Shown one piece after another: positions 9,041 to 17,984 of a DNA stretch of 64,000 nucleotides. The number at the start of each line of letters is the position of its first letter. Positions within the stretch are counted from its first letter, which is position 1. The notes under the pieces were generated by a model. The model was not told the origin of the DNA, ran no database searches, and saw only the letters and a program-made list of their open reading frames with translations. The position numbers were made by a program, and so were the translations under genes. The stretch is from Rhabdaerophilum calidifontis (GTDB taxonomy: Bacteria; Pseudomonadota; Alphaproteobacteria; Rhizobiales; Beijerinckiaceae): NCBI RefSeq assembly GCF_008641065.1, contig NZ_VTRS01000002.1, positions 62,001-126,000 on the forward strand, in the 5' to 3' direction.

Positions 9041-11236
9041 ATGATGCGCCAATTCGAACTGGTTGAACGGGTCAAGCGCTACCTGCCGGATGCCGACGAG
9101 GACCTGCTCAACCGCGCCTATGTCTATGCGATGCGCGCCCACGGTTCGCAGAAGCGCGCTTCGGGGGACCCGTATTTCTCGCATCCGCTCGAGGTCGCCG
9201 CGATCCTGACCGATCTGCATGTCGACGAGCAGACGATCGCCGCCGCCATCCTGCATGATATGATCGAGGATACCGGCACTACCCGGCATGATATCGAGAG
9301 CCGCTTCGGCGAGAATATCGCGGCGCTCGTCGAGGGGCTGACCAAGCTCAAGAAGCTCGATCTCGTCTCGAAAAAGGCGGCGCAGGCCGAGAACCTGCGC
9401 AAGCTGCTGCTCGCGGTGGCGGCGGATGTCCGGGTGCTGCTCGTCAAGCTCGCCGACCGGCTGCACAACATGCGCACCCTGCATTACGTGCCCCCGGACA
9501 AGCGCGCGCGCATCGCCGAGGAGACGCTGGAGATCTATGCCCCGCTCGCCGGCCGCATCGGCATGCAGGACATGCGCGACGAGCTGGAGGACATTTCCTT
9601 CCGCGTTCTGATGCCAGATGCGCATCTGATGATGTCGAAGCGGCTCGAAAGCCTGCGCAGCCGTGCCGAGGGGCTGATCGGCATCATCGAGACCGATCTG
9701 CGCGCCAAGCTCTCGGCCAACGGCATCGCCGGCGAGATCAAGGGCCGCGAGAAGCGCCTCTACTCGATCTGGCGCAAGATGGAGCGCAAGAGCATCTCCT
9801 TCGAGCAATTGTCGGACATCTTCGCCTTCCGCGTCATCGTCGGAACGGTGGAGGAATGCTATCAGGCACTCGGCATCATCCATCAGGCCTGGCGCTTCGT
9901 CCCGGGCCGGTTCAAGGATTACATCTCGACGCCGAAGCAGAACGATTACCGTTCGCTGCACACCACGGTCCTGGGGCCGAAGCACCAGCGCGTCGAGCTG
10001 CAGATCCGCACCCGCGGCATGGATGAGGTGGCGGAATTCGGCATCGCCGCCCATGCCGCCTATAAGGAGGGGCTGGTCTCCGCCGATGCGCTCGCCGGCA
10101 CCTCGAAAGCCTATGCCTGGCTGCGCCGGACGATCGAACTGCTCGCGGAAGGCGACAATCCGGAGGAATTCCTCGAGCATACCAAGCTCGAACTCTTCCA
10201 GGACCAGGTGTTCTGCTTCACGCCGAAGGGGCTGCTGATCGCGCTGCCGCGCGGCGCCAACGCGATCGACTTCGCCTATGCGGTTCATACCGATATTGGA
10301 AACAACGCCGTGGGCTGCCGCATCAACGGCCGCAACGCGCCGCTGATCTCGGAACTGAGCAACGGCGATCAGGTCGAGATCCTGACGACCGAGGGGCAGG
10401 TGCCGCCCTCGGCCTGGGAGGGGCTCGTCGCCACCGGCAAGGCGCGCTCGGCCATCCGCCGCGCCACGCGCGAGGCGGTGCGGCGGCAATTCGTCGGGCT
10501 CGGGCGGCGGATCGTCGAGCGCGCCTTCCAGCGCGCCGGCAAGACCTATTCCGAGGAGAAGCTGATCGCCGCCCTGCCGCGCCTCGCGCGCCAGACGCTG
10601 GATGACGTGCTCACCGCGGTCGGCCGCGGCGAGATGTATTCCGGCGACGTGATCAAGGCGGTGTTCCCGGATTTCCGCGAGGAGGTCGCCAAGGCGGCCG
10701 CGCCGGGCACGGGAGCGGGCTGGTTCGGCGTGCAGGGCGCGGACAAGCTGAAATTCAAGGTGCCGGGCCAAGAGAGCGCCGCCGGCTCGATCCCCATCCG
10801 CGGCCTTTCGGATGATCTCCCGGTGCGCTTCGCGCCGGGCGGCGGTGCGGTGCCCGGCGACCGGATCGTCGGCATCCTGACGCCCGGCGAGGGCATCACG
10901 ATCTACCCGATCCAGTCGCCGGCGCTCATCGCCTATGACGAGGAGCCCTGGCGCTGGCTCGACGTGCGCTGGGATGTGGACGAGCACGATCCGCGCCGGT
11001 TCTGGGCGCAGCTTATCGTCTCGGTCATCAACGAGCCGGGAAGCCTCGCGGCGATCGCGCAGGTGATCGCGGATACGGATGCGAATATCGACAACATCGC
11101 CATGCGCGCCAAGACCGCCGATTTCCGCGAGATGGTGCTCGATATCGAGGTCTGGGATCTCAAGCATCTCAACGCCATCATCTCGGAACTGCGCACGAAG
11201 CCGGTGGTGGCCAATGTCGAGCGCGTGATCGGCTGA
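9041..11236 (+). CDS. rsh: Bifunctional (p)ppGpp synthetase/hydrolase, RSH family
   Basis: A 731-residue long RSH protein that makes and degrades the stringent-response alarmone (p)ppGpp. The hydrolase domain keeps its HD signature (His48, then His72-Asp73 in [12 protein letters not shown]), so hydrolysis should be active. The synthetase part has [32 protein letters not shown] and VELQIRT, all needed for catalysis. A TGS domain ([16 protein letters not shown]) follows near 390-450 and an ACT domain closes the protein. The double ATG at 9041 is the best start; a GTG at 9005 is in frame but less likely. Alphaproteobacteria usually carry this single bifunctional enzyme. Confidence 0.96.
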   Translation: MMRQFELVERVKRYLPDADEDLLNRAYVYAMRAHGSQKRASGDPYFSHPLEVAAILTDLHVDEQTIAAAILHDMIEDTGTTRHDIESRFGENIAALVEGLTKLKKLDLVSKKAAQAENLRKLLLAVAADVRVLLVKLADRLHNMRTLHYVPPDKRARIAEETLEIYAPLAGRIGMQDMRDELEDISFRVLMPDAHLMMSKRLESLRSRAEGLIGIIETDLRAKLSANGIAGEIKGREKRLYSIWRKMERKSISFEQLSDIFAFRVIVGTVEECYQALGIIHQAWRFVPGRFKDYISTPKQNDYRSLHTTVLGPKHQRVELQIRTRGMDEVAEFGIAAHAAYKEGLVSADALAGTSKAYAWLRRTIELLAEGDNPEEFLEHTKLELFQDQVFCFTPKGLLIALPRGANAIDFAYAVHTDIGNNAVGCRINGRNAPLISELSNGDQVEILTTEGQVPPSAWEGLVATGKARSAIRRATREAVRRQFVGLGRRIVERAFQRAGKTYSEEKLIAALPRLARQTLDDVLTAVGRGEMYSGDVIKAVFPDFREEVAKAAAPGTGAGWFGVQGADKLKFKVPGQESAAGSIPIRGLSDDLPVRFAPGGGAVPGDRIVGILTPGEGITIYPIQSPALIAYDEEPWRWLDVRWDVDEHDPRRFWAQLIVSVINEPGSLAAIAQVIADTDANIDNIAMRAKTADFREMVLDIEVWDLKHLNAIISELRTKPVVANVERVIG

Positions 11237-11244
11237 GGGGACGC

Positions 11245-11403
11245 ATGCGGTTCGGGGGGCTTTTTGTGTGCCGGGGCGCGGTGATCCATCGCGGCCGCAC
11301 CCTGGCGCTCAGCGAGGCGCAGCTTGTCGATTCCGCCGGCAAGGTTTACGCGCATGGCACCGAGACCTGCATGATCTTCCCCAAGGAGAACGGCGCACGA
11401 TGA
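11245..11403 (+). pseudogene. 3' remnant of a PaaI-type hotdog-fold thioesterase gene
   Basis: A 52-codon open frame (ATG at 11245, stop overlapping the pyrE start as ATGA) encodes residues such as [20 protein letters not shown] and [14 protein letters not shown]. These match the last two beta strands of PaaI-family acyl-CoA thioesterases, in which a G-x-V-x-H-x-GRTL segment is followed by an A-x-G-T-x-x-x-x-F end. The normal family length is about 130-150 residues, and the hotdog helix and catalytic Asp/Asn region are missing because rsh ends only 8 bases upstream. It is therefore probably a truncated remnant, possibly still translated and coupled to pyrE. It lies between two intact core genes. 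Confidence 0.6.
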
Positions 11404-12002
11404 CGAGGGACGAGGTTCTGGCGGAATTCCGCGCCGCGGGCGCGCTGCTTGAAGGGCATTTCATCCTGTCCTCGGGGCGGCGTTCCGGGTTCTTCATCCA
11501 GAAGATGCGCGTTTTCGAGGATCCGGTGCGCACCGGGCGGCTGTGCCGCGCGCTGGCGGAGCGGGTCGCGGCGCGGTTCGGCGCCGTTGATGTCGTGGTC
11601 TCGCCGGCGATCGGCGGCATCGTGCCCGGCTACGAGACGGCGCGGGCGCTCGGCGCGCGGGCGATCTTCGTCGAGCGCGAGGACGGCGAGTTCCACCTGC
11701 GGCGCGGCTTCGAGATCCGCGCCGGCGAGCGCGTGCTCGTCATCGAGGACATCGTGACGACCGGGCTCTCGGCGCGTGAATGCCTGAACTCGCTGGCCGA
11801 CCAGCCGGGCGAGATCGTCGGCGCCGCCTGCCTGATCGATCGCTCCGCCGGCCGGGTCGATCTCGGGGTGCCGCTGGTCGCCCTGTGCGAATTCGCCGTG
11901 CCGGATTACGATCCGCGCGACATCCCGCCCGACCTCGCGGCGCTGCCGCCGGTCAAGCCTGGCAGCCGCGCCATCCAGGGCGCGGGCAGCCGGGGAGGGT
12001 GA
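11400..12002 (+). CDS. pyrE: Orotate phosphoribosyltransferase
   Basis: A 200-residue enzyme of pyrimidine synthesis that joins orotate and PRPP to give orotidine monophosphate. The PRPP-binding loop is [13 protein letters not shown], and the N-terminal segment [17 protein letters not shown] is typical of the alphaproteobacterial/archaeal-type subgroup. The ATG at 11400 overlaps the stop of the thioesterase remnant by ATGA, and the frame upstream is not protein-like. pdxJ follows after 4 bases. Confident assignment. Confidence 0.95.
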   Translation: MTRDEVLAEFRAAGALLEGHFILSSGRRSGFFIQKMRVFEDPVRTGRLCRALAERVAARFGAVDVVVSPAIGGIVPGYETARALGARAIFVEREDGEFHLRRGFEIRAGERVLVIEDIVTTGLSARECLNSLADQPGEIVGAACLIDRSAGRVDLGVPLVALCEFAVPDYDPRDIPPDLAALPPVKPGSRAIQGAGSRGG

Positions 12003-12006
12003 GGCG

Positions 12007-12753
12007 ATGACCAGCCGCATCCGTCTTGGCGTGAACATCGATCACGTGGCGACCGTGCGCAACGCGCGCGGCGGCGCGCGGCCCGATCCCGTGCGCGCCG
12101 CCCTGCTCGCCATCGAGGCGGGAGCGGATGGAATCACCGCGCATCTGCGCGAGGATCGCCGCCATATCCGCGATGCGGACATGGCGCGGCTCAAGGACAC
12201 GATCACGAAGCCGCTCAATTTCGAGATGGCGGCGACGCCCGAGATGCTCGCGATCGCGACCCGCATCCGCCCTCATGCCTGCTGCCTCGTGCCCGAGAAG
12301 CGCGAGGAGCGCACCACCGAGGGCGGGCTCGACGTGATTGGCGGTCACAATCACCTCGTGCCCTTCGTCGCGGCCCTGCGCGCCGCCGGCATCCGCGTCT
12401 CGCTCTTCATCGAGCCGGACGCGGCGCCGATCGATGCCGCCGCCGCGCTCGGCGCCGATATCGTCGAGCTGCATACCGGCTCCTGGTGTCACGCCGTCGA
12501 GGCGGGCGAAGGCGAGAAGGCCGAAGCGGAGTTCCGGCGTCTCGCGGCCGGCGCGCGGCACGCGGCGGCGAGCGGCCTCGAGGTCCATGCCGGGCATGGT
12601 CTCGATTTCGAGACCGCCGAACGGCTCGCCGGGGTGCCGGAATTCGTCGAGTTCAATATCGGGCATTTCCTCGTCGGCGAGGCGATCTTCGTCGGGCTGG
12701 GCGGCAGCATCCGTGCGATGCGGCTGGCGATGGACCGGGGACGCGGCTCTTGA
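12007..12753 (+). CDS. pdxJ: Pyridoxine 5'-phosphate synthase
   Basis: A 248-residue TIM-barrel enzyme that makes pyridoxine 5'-phosphate from deoxyxylulose 5-phosphate and 3-amino-2-oxopropyl phosphate, the last step of the DXP-dependent vitamin B6 route. The start [18 protein letters not shown] carries active-site and phosphate-binding residues, with HLREDRRHI, then FEMAATPEM and HAGHGLDF later. Its stop codon overlaps the start of acpS (TTGA). pdxJ-acpS is a long-conserved pair. Confidence 0.97.
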   Translation: MTSRIRLGVNIDHVATVRNARGGARPDPVRAALLAIEAGADGITAHLREDRRHIRDADMARLKDTITKPLNFEMAATPEMLAIATRIRPHACCLVPEKREERTTEGGLDVIGGHNHLVPFVAALRAAGIRVSLFIEPDAAPIDAAAALGADIVELHTGSWCHAVEAGEGEKAEAEFRRLAAGARHAAASGLEVHAGHGLDFETAERLAGVPEFVEFNIGHFLVGEAIFVGLGGSIRAMRLAMDRGRGS

Positions 12754-13151
12754 TCCTCGGGATCGGCGCCGATCTGTGCAATATCGAGCGCATCGCCGCG
12801 ACGCTGGACCGGTTCGGCGCGCGCTTCGTCGCGCGCGTCTTCACCGATGCGGAGCGCGCGCGCTCCGAGCGCCGCGCGGCGCGCGCCGCGAGCTATGCCA
12901 GACGCTTCGCCGCCAAGGAGGCCATGGCCAAGGCGCTCGGCACCGGGCTGCGCATGGGCATCGCCTGGCGCGAGATGGGCGTCGTCAACCGGCCCTCCGG
13001 CCAGCCGGGCATGGAACTCACCGGCCGGGCGGCGGCGCGGCTCGCGGCGATGCTTCCGCCCGGCCATCGCGCGGAGATCCATCTCACGATCACCGACGAT
13101 CCCCCCTTCGCGCTCGCCTTCGTGGTCATCGAGGCCCGGCCGGAGGGCTGA
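12750..13151 (+). CDS. acpS: Holo-acyl carrier protein synthase
   Basis: A 133-residue phosphopantetheinyl transferase that activates acyl carrier protein for fatty acid synthesis. The magnesium-binding signature is intact: Asp8 in [12 protein letters not shown] and Glu57 in [16 protein letters not shown]. No ATG fits; translation most likely begins at the TTG at 12750, which overlaps the pdxJ stop as TTGA and places GIGADL at the normal distance. The usual downstream neighbour lepB is here separated from it by a VWA-domain gene. Confidence 0.93.
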   Translation: MILGIGADLCNIERIAATLDRFGARFVARVFTDAERARSERRAARAASYARRFAAKEAMAKALGTGLRMGIAWREMGVVNRPSGQPGMELTGRAAARLAAMLPPGHRAEIHLTITDDPPFALAFVVIEARPEG

Positions 13152-13265
13152 CGCCTCGCGGCTGTGGACAAACCGGGCGAGATGCGGCCGGTGCGCTGCC
13201 GCACGGCGCGGCGGGGCCGGTTTCGCGCTACATTTGTGGCGGGACGGAACTGACAGGAAACGCCG

Positions 13266-14546
13266 ATGACGATGCGTCTTGCCGCCCTGCTGGCCGTGTT
13301 CGCGGCCATCCTTCTTCCTGCCCCGGCCCGCAGCGAGGGCGGCCGGTCCGTCGCACTCATTCTCGATGCTTCGGGCAGCATGAAGGCGATGCTTCCCTCC
13401 GGACAATCCCGGATCGATGCCGCGAAGGACGCGGTCGAGACGCTGGTCACCGGCTTGCCGGAGGGGCTGCGCCTCGCCCTGCGCGCCTATGGCCACCAAT
13501 CGCCGGCCAGGGCGAAGAATTGTCGCGATACGCAATTGCTGACGGGCTTCGCGCCTGTCGGTGCGAACCGGGCGGAGGTCATCCGCCGGGCCCGCGCGCT
13601 GACGGCGCAGGGCTATACGCCGATCAGCCATGTGCTGGAACTGGCCGCGGGTGATCTCAAGGCCGAGGCGGCGGCGGCCTCGCGCGTCGTCATCCTGGTC
13701 AGCGACGGCAAGGAGACCTGTGAGGGAGACCCCTGCGCGGTGGCGAAGGCGCTGGCGGCAGCGGATGCCGGTCTCGTCATCCATACGATCGGGTTCGCGG
13801 TCGATGTGGCGGCCCGCTACCAGCTCCAATGCATCGCCCGCGTGGCGCGCGGCACGTATTTCGACGCGGATTCGCTCGGAAAGCTCACCGAGAGCCTCTC
13901 TATGGCGGTGCGGAGCCGGGCCGTGGCGCCGGCGGTGAGCGTTCCGGCCGCGGGGCGGAAGCCGGGCGGAATCCGGCTCGCCGCGCCCTCCGCCACCCGC
14001 CACGAGGTGATCAGCGTCGAGACCGGCAAGGTCGTCCGGCATCTTTCGAGCCTCTCCGCTTTCGTTGATCTGCCGGCCGGCTTCTACAACGTGCGTTTCG
14101 GAAACCAGTTCTGGCGCTCGATCGAGGTGCGAGACGGCGAGACGGCCGAGATCGCGACCGCGATCGTGGAACTTCCGGCGGCGAGCTATCGCGGGCACGA
14201 GATCCGGGACTGGGAAACCGGCGAACTTGTGGAGAAGCTGTCCTCGTCGCGGACCTCCGCGAACCTGCTGCCATCCTCCTATACGATCGCTTTCGGCGCG
14301 CGGCAGGTGCCCTTCACCCTGGAGCCGGGCAGGCGGCTGGTGATCGACGCGGTGTCCGTGACGATCCGCGGCCTCCCGGTCAATGCCAGGACGATCCGCG
14401 ACGAGGCGGGCGAACCGATCGCCGAGGTCTCGGCGATTGCGTCCAGCGTCACATTGCCGCCCGGCCGCTATGTTCTCGATCTCGGTGCGCAGAGCCGGCC
14501 CTTCGAGGTGAAATCCGGAGCCGCGCTCGAACTCGATCTGCGATAG
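13266..14546 (+). CDS. Secreted von Willebrand factor type A protein with three C-terminal beta repeats
   Basis: A 426-residue exported protein. Residues 1-23 are a signal peptide (ending PAPARSEG). The VWA domain (about 26-220) has an intact metal site DASGSM, with TPI as the conserved Thr and SDGKETC as the Asp. Paired cysteines near 85 and in KETCEGDPC suggest a periplasmic, disulfide-bonded domain. The remaining 200 residues hold three related units of about 65 residues, each with an I-x-D/V-x-E/A-x-G core, then LP-x-x-x-Y and a F/L-G motif. AGGAAA at 13255-13260 supports the start. It sits inside the normally tight acpS-lepB operon. Ligand and role are unknown; such proteins often scaffold envelope complexes. 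Confidence 0.8.
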   Translation: MTMRLAALLAVFAAILLPAPARSEGGRSVALILDASGSMKAMLPSGQSRIDAAKDAVETLVTGLPEGLRLALRAYGHQSPARAKNCRDTQLLTGFAPVGANRAEVIRRARALTAQGYTPISHVLELAAGDLKAEAAAASRVVILVSDGKETCEGDPCAVAKALAAADAGLVIHTIGFAVDVAARYQLQCIARVARGTYFDADSLGKLTESLSMAVRSRAVAPAVSVPAAGRKPGGIRLAAPSATRHEVISVETGKVVRHLSSLSAFVDLPAGFYNVRFGNQFWRSIEVRDGETAEIATAIVELPAASYRGHEIRDWETGELVEKLSSSRTSANLLPSSYTIAFGARQVPFTLEPGRRLVIDAVSVTIRGLPVNARTIRDEAGEPIAEVSAIASSVTLPPGRYVLDLGAQSRPFEVKSGAALELDLR

Positions 14547-14647
14547 GGGCGCGTTCGCGCTCCGCATTGCCCTTCGGGGGAGGCGCCTGTATATCCGACC
14601 CCCACGGCCGGGCGGCATCGAGGCCGCGACGGAAGGATAGCCCCGGA

Positions 14648-15430
14648 ATGGCGATGGAAGAACTGAAACCGAAGACCGGCACCGAGGCGACCAAATCCGG
14701 CGGGCTGGGCGAGACGATCCGCGTCATCATCGAGGCGCTGCTGATCGCGCTGGTGATCCGCACCTTCGCCTTCCAGCCCTTCAACATCCCCTCGGGCTCG
14801 CTGATCCCGACGCTGCTGATCGGCGATTATCTGTTCGTGTCGAAATACGCCTATGGCTATTCGCGGCATTCCTTCCCGCTCTCGCTTGCGCCCTTCTCGG
14901 GCCGGTTCTGGGGCGCGGAGCCGAAGCGCGGCGACATCGCCGTTTTCAAATGGCCGCGCGACAATGACACCGATTACATCAAGCGCGTGATTGGCCTGCC
15001 GGGCGACCGGATCCAGATGCATTACGGCGTGCTGCACATCAACGGCAAACCCGTGCCGCGCGAGCGCGCCGGCATGTTCGAAAGCCGCGATTCCTTCGGC
15101 CGGCCGGCGCGCTTCCCGCTCTATCGCGAGACCCTGCCGAACGGCGTCAGCTACAACGTGCTCGAGATCGGCGGCAACGACGCGGTGATGGACAACACGC
15201 CGGAATATGTCGTGCCATCGGGTCATTATTTCATGATGGGCGACAACCGCGACAATTCCACCGACAGCCGTGACATGAGTGCGCTCGGCGTCGGCTTCGT
15301 CCCCTACGAGAACCTTGTCGGGCGCGCCGAGCTGATCTTCTTCTCGATCGAGGAGGGCGTGCAGCCCTGGAAGATCTGGCGCTGGCCGGCGGAGGCGCGC
15401 TGGGGCCGCTTCTTCCAGACCATCCGCTGA
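14648..15430 (+). CDS. lepB: Signal peptidase I
   Basis: A 260-residue inner-membrane serine protease that removes signal peptides from exported proteins. One transmembrane helix spans about residues 22-42. The catalytic Ser51 lies in NIPSGSLIPTL, where Leu replaces the more common Met after Ser, and the catalytic Lys112 in DYIKRVIGLPGD. GDNRDNSTDSR is the conserved box E. The frame stays open upstream, but ATG 14648 (MAMEELKPK) gives a normal N terminus; 14654 is an alternative. Its stop overlaps the rnc ATG by one base. Confidence 0.96.
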   Translation: MAMEELKPKTGTEATKSGGLGETIRVIIEALLIALVIRTFAFQPFNIPSGSLIPTLLIGDYLFVSKYAYGYSRHSFPLSLAPFSGRFWGAEPKRGDIAVFKWPRDNDTDYIKRVIGLPGDRIQMHYGVLHINGKPVPRERAGMFESRDSFGRPARFPLYRETLPNGVSYNVLEIGGNDAVMDNTPEYVVPSGHYFMMGDNRDNSTDSRDMSALGVGFVPYENLVGRAELIFFSIEEGVQPWKIWRWPAEARWGRFFQTIR

Positions 15431-16143
15431 TGTCCGGGGCCCAACCGGAAGCCTCCGTCTCCCGCGCACCGGCCCGGATCGAGGCGCGCATCGGCCATGT
15501 TTTCGCGAACCGCGCGCTGCTCGAGGAGGCGCTGACCCATGTCAGCGCCGGCGAGGGGCGGCTCTCCTACCAGCGTCTCGAATTCCTCGGCGACAGGGTG
15601 CTCGGCCTCGTCGTCGCGACGATGCTGTTCGAGGCCTTCCCCGAGGCGCCGGAAGGGGAATTGTCGCGCCGCCTCGCTGCCCTTGTCCGCAAGGAGACCT
15701 GTGCCGCGATCGCCCGCGAATGGCGGCTCGACGAGGAGATCCGCGTCGGCGAGGGCGAGCGCCGCTCCGGCGCCCGCCGCCGCGACGCGCTGCTCGGCGA
15801 TGCCTGCGAGGCGCTGATCGGCGCGGTCTATCGCGACGGCGGCATCGAGGCGGCGGCACGGCTCGTCCGCGCGCATTGGACCGCGCGGATGCAGGCGCCG
15901 CAGGCGGTGCCGCGCGACGCCAAGACCATGCTCCAGGAGGCGGTTCAGGCGCGCGGGCTGCCTGTTCCCGCCTATCGCGATATCGGCCGCAAGGGGCCGG
16001 ATCACGCCCCGGAATTCGAGATCGCGGTGCTGGTCGAGGGCAGCGCCGAGGCGATCGGGCGCGGGGCCTCGAAGCGGCTCGCCGAGCGCGCCGCCGCCGA
16101 GGCCTGGCTGCGCCGGGCCGGGCTCTGGACGGAGGAGACATGA
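15430..16143 (+). CDS. rnc: Ribonuclease III
   Basis: A 237-residue double-stranded RNA endonuclease used in rRNA and mRNA processing. The signature RLEFLGDRVLGL holds the metal-binding Glu51 and Asp55, and LLGDACEALIGAVY holds the second Asp/Glu pair. A double-stranded RNA-binding domain occupies the last 75 residues (KTMLQEAVQ, PEFEIAVLV, SKRLAERAAAEAWL). The start overlaps lepB (TGATG) and the stop overlaps era (ATGATGG), indicating translational coupling. Confidence 0.96.
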   Translation: MSGAQPEASVSRAPARIEARIGHVFANRALLEEALTHVSAGEGRLSYQRLEFLGDRVLGLVVATMLFEAFPEAPEGELSRRLAALVRKETCAAIAREWRLDEEIRVGEGERRSGARRRDALLGDACEALIGAVYRDGGIEAAARLVRAHWTARMQAPQAVPRDAKTMLQEAVQARGLPVPAYRDIGRKGPDHAPEFEIAVLVEGSAEAIGRGASKRLAERAAAEAWLRRAGLWTEET

Positions 16144-17114
16144 TGGCGGAACCGCCCCCCCCGATGGCGACGCGCTGCGGCTTCGTCGCGCTGATCGGCG
16201 TGCCGAATGCCGGCAAATCGACCCTGCTCAACACCCTGGTCGGCGCCAAGGTCTCGATCGTCTCGCGCAAGGTGCAGACGACGCGGACCCAGATACGCGG
16301 CATCGCCATCGCCGGCGCGACGCAGGTGGTGTTCGTCGATACGCCCGGCATCTTCGCCGCGAAGCGCAGGCTCGAACAGGCCATGGTCACCTCTGCCTGG
16401 GGCGGGGCCACGGATGCCGATCTCGTCGGCGTGCTGATCGATGTCACCCGCGCCGATGACGAGGCGCAGGAGGCGCTGTTCGCGCGGCTGGGCGAGATCC
16501 GCCAGCCGCTCTTCCTGGTTCTGAACAAGATCGACCTCATCCCGCACGAGCAATTGCTCACCATCGCCGATCGGCTCAACCGCGGCCGGAGCTTCGAGGC
16601 GACCTTCATGGTCTCGGCCGCGCGCGGCCACGGCGTGCGCCGGATTCTCGAATGGCTGGAGGACAAGCTGCCGCCCGGCCCCTGGCTCTATCCCGAGGAC
16701 GAGATTTCCGACGCGCCGCTGCGCTTCCTCGCCGCCGAGATCACCCGCGAGAAGATCTTCGAGCGGCTGCACGACGAGCTGCCCTACCGTTCGACCGTCG
16801 AGACCGAGAAATGGACGGTGCAGAAGAACGGCGAGGTCCGCATCGACCAGACGATCTATGTCGAGCGCGAAAGCCAGCGCAAGATCATGCTCGGCAAGGG
16901 CGGGCAGACCATCAAGGCGATCGGCGCGGCCGCGCGCAGGGAGATCGCCGAGGCGGCGGATGCCGAGGTCCATCTCTTCCTGTTCGTGAAGGTCCGCGAG
17001 GATTGGGCCGAGGATCCCGAGCGCTATCGCGAGATGGGGCTCGAATTCCCGCGCCCGGACAAAGGCGCCGGCAAGGGGGGCAAAGGGTCCGGCCAGGGGC
17101 CCGGCAAAAGCTGA
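16140..17114 (+). CDS. era: GTPase Era
   Basis: A 324-residue GTPase that binds the 3' end of 16S rRNA and assists 30S subunit assembly. The P-loop GVPNAGKST is at residues 20-28, the G2 region is QTTRTQIRGIA, G3 is DTPG and G4 is NKID. The C-terminal KH domain is visible in QRKIMLGKGGQTIKAIGAAA. The end is a Lys/Gly-rich extension (DKGAGKGGKGSGQG) not needed for the fold. ATG 16140 overlaps the rnc stop; the adjacent ATG at 16143 is equally usable. Confidence 0.96.
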   Translation: MMAEPPPPMATRCGFVALIGVPNAGKSTLLNTLVGAKVSIVSRKVQTTRTQIRGIAIAGATQVVFVDTPGIFAAKRRLEQAMVTSAWGGATDADLVGVLIDVTRADDEAQEALFARLGEIRQPLFLVLNKIDLIPHEQLLTIADRLNRGRSFEATFMVSAARGHGVRRILEWLEDKLPPGPWLYPEDEISDAPLRFLAAEITREKIFERLHDELPYRSTVETEKWTVQKNGEVRIDQTIYVERESQRKIMLGKGGQTIKAIGAAARREIAEAADAEVHLFLFVKVREDWAEDPERYREMGLEFPRPDKGAGKGGKGSGQGPGKS

Positions 17115-17129
17115 GGCGGGCGCCGGGCC

Positions 17130-17879
17130 ATGGAATGGCGGGATCACGGCCTCATTCTCTCCACCCGCCGCCACGGCGAGCGCGACGTGCTGCTCGAGGT
17201 GATGACCGAGGCGCATGGCCGCCATCTCGGCCTTGTCCGGGGCGGCCGCTCGGTGCGGCAGGCACCGGGGCTCCAGCCCGGCAACCGCGTCGCGCTCACC
17301 TGGCGGGCGCGGCTCGAGGAGCATCTCGGCCAGTTCTCGGCGGAGATTGTCGAGAGCCGGGCGGGGCAGGTGCTCGCCGATCCGCTGGCGCTGGCGCTGG
17401 TCGGGCATCTCGGCTTCCTGCTGCGGCTCCTGCCCGAGCGTGATCCGCATCCGGCGCTCTTCGCCGCCGCCGACGGGCTGCTCGGGCTCGTCGCCCGGCC
17501 CGATTTTCTGGCGCCGGCGCTGGTGCGCTTCGAATTGCTCCTGCTCGCCGAACTCGGCTTCGGGCTCGATCTCGCCGTCTGCGCCGCGACCGGCACGACC
17601 GAGGATCTCGCCTATGTCTCGCCGAAATCCGGGCGCGCCGTCAGCCGCGCGGCGGGCGCGCCCTGGGCGGAAAAGCTGCTGGTGCTGCCGGATTTCGCGC
17701 GGCCCGGCCGGCCGCTTGCGCCGGCAGCACGGGAGGCGGTGGTGGCCGGGTTCGGCCTTGCGGGCCTGTTCCTCGACCGTCATCTCGTCGAGCCACGCGG
17801 CCTTGCGCGGCGGAGCCAGCGCGCGCGGCTGGTGGCGTTGCTGCTGGCGCGCCTCGTCGAGGCGGCGGAGCCGGGATGA
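17130..17879 (+). CDS. recO: DNA repair protein RecO
   Basis: A 249-residue recombination mediator that helps load RecA onto gapped DNA with RecR and RecF. The N-terminal OB-fold begins MEWRDHGLILSTRRHGERDVLL, typical of alphaproteobacterial RecO, followed by the helical domain (LLLRLLPERDPHPALF, then FELLLLAELGFGLDL). The zinc-finger cysteines of some RecO proteins are largely absent, with a single Cys in AVCAATGT, as in most alphaproteobacterial members. It follows era after 15 bases. Confidence 0.93.
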   Translation: MEWRDHGLILSTRRHGERDVLLEVMTEAHGRHLGLVRGGRSVRQAPGLQPGNRVALTWRARLEEHLGQFSAEIVESRAGQVLADPLALALVGHLGFLLRLLPERDPHPALFAAADGLLGLVARPDFLAPALVRFELLLLAELGFGLDLAVCAATGTTEDLAYVSPKSGRAVSRAAGAPWAEKLLVLPDFARPGRPLAPAAREAVVAGFGLAGLFLDRHLVEPRGLARRSQRARLVALLLARLVEAAEPG

Positions 17880-17984
17880 GCCGTGCGGCGATCCCCAGCC
17901 GAAAGCCGGCCGGGGGTTTGATTCGCGGCGGGCGGGTTGCATCCTCGCCGGATTGATTCGGGCGCTTCGCGCCGGGAGGGATGC

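Noticed and set aside
8717-11167. An 816-codon minus-strand frame opposite rpoZ and rsh.
   Set aside because: Same shadow composition; both sense genes are intact and certain.
17880-17984. A possible tRNA or small RNA in the recO-parC gap.
   Set aside because: No cloverleaf or terminator could be drawn; it looks like an ordinary promoter or spacer region.
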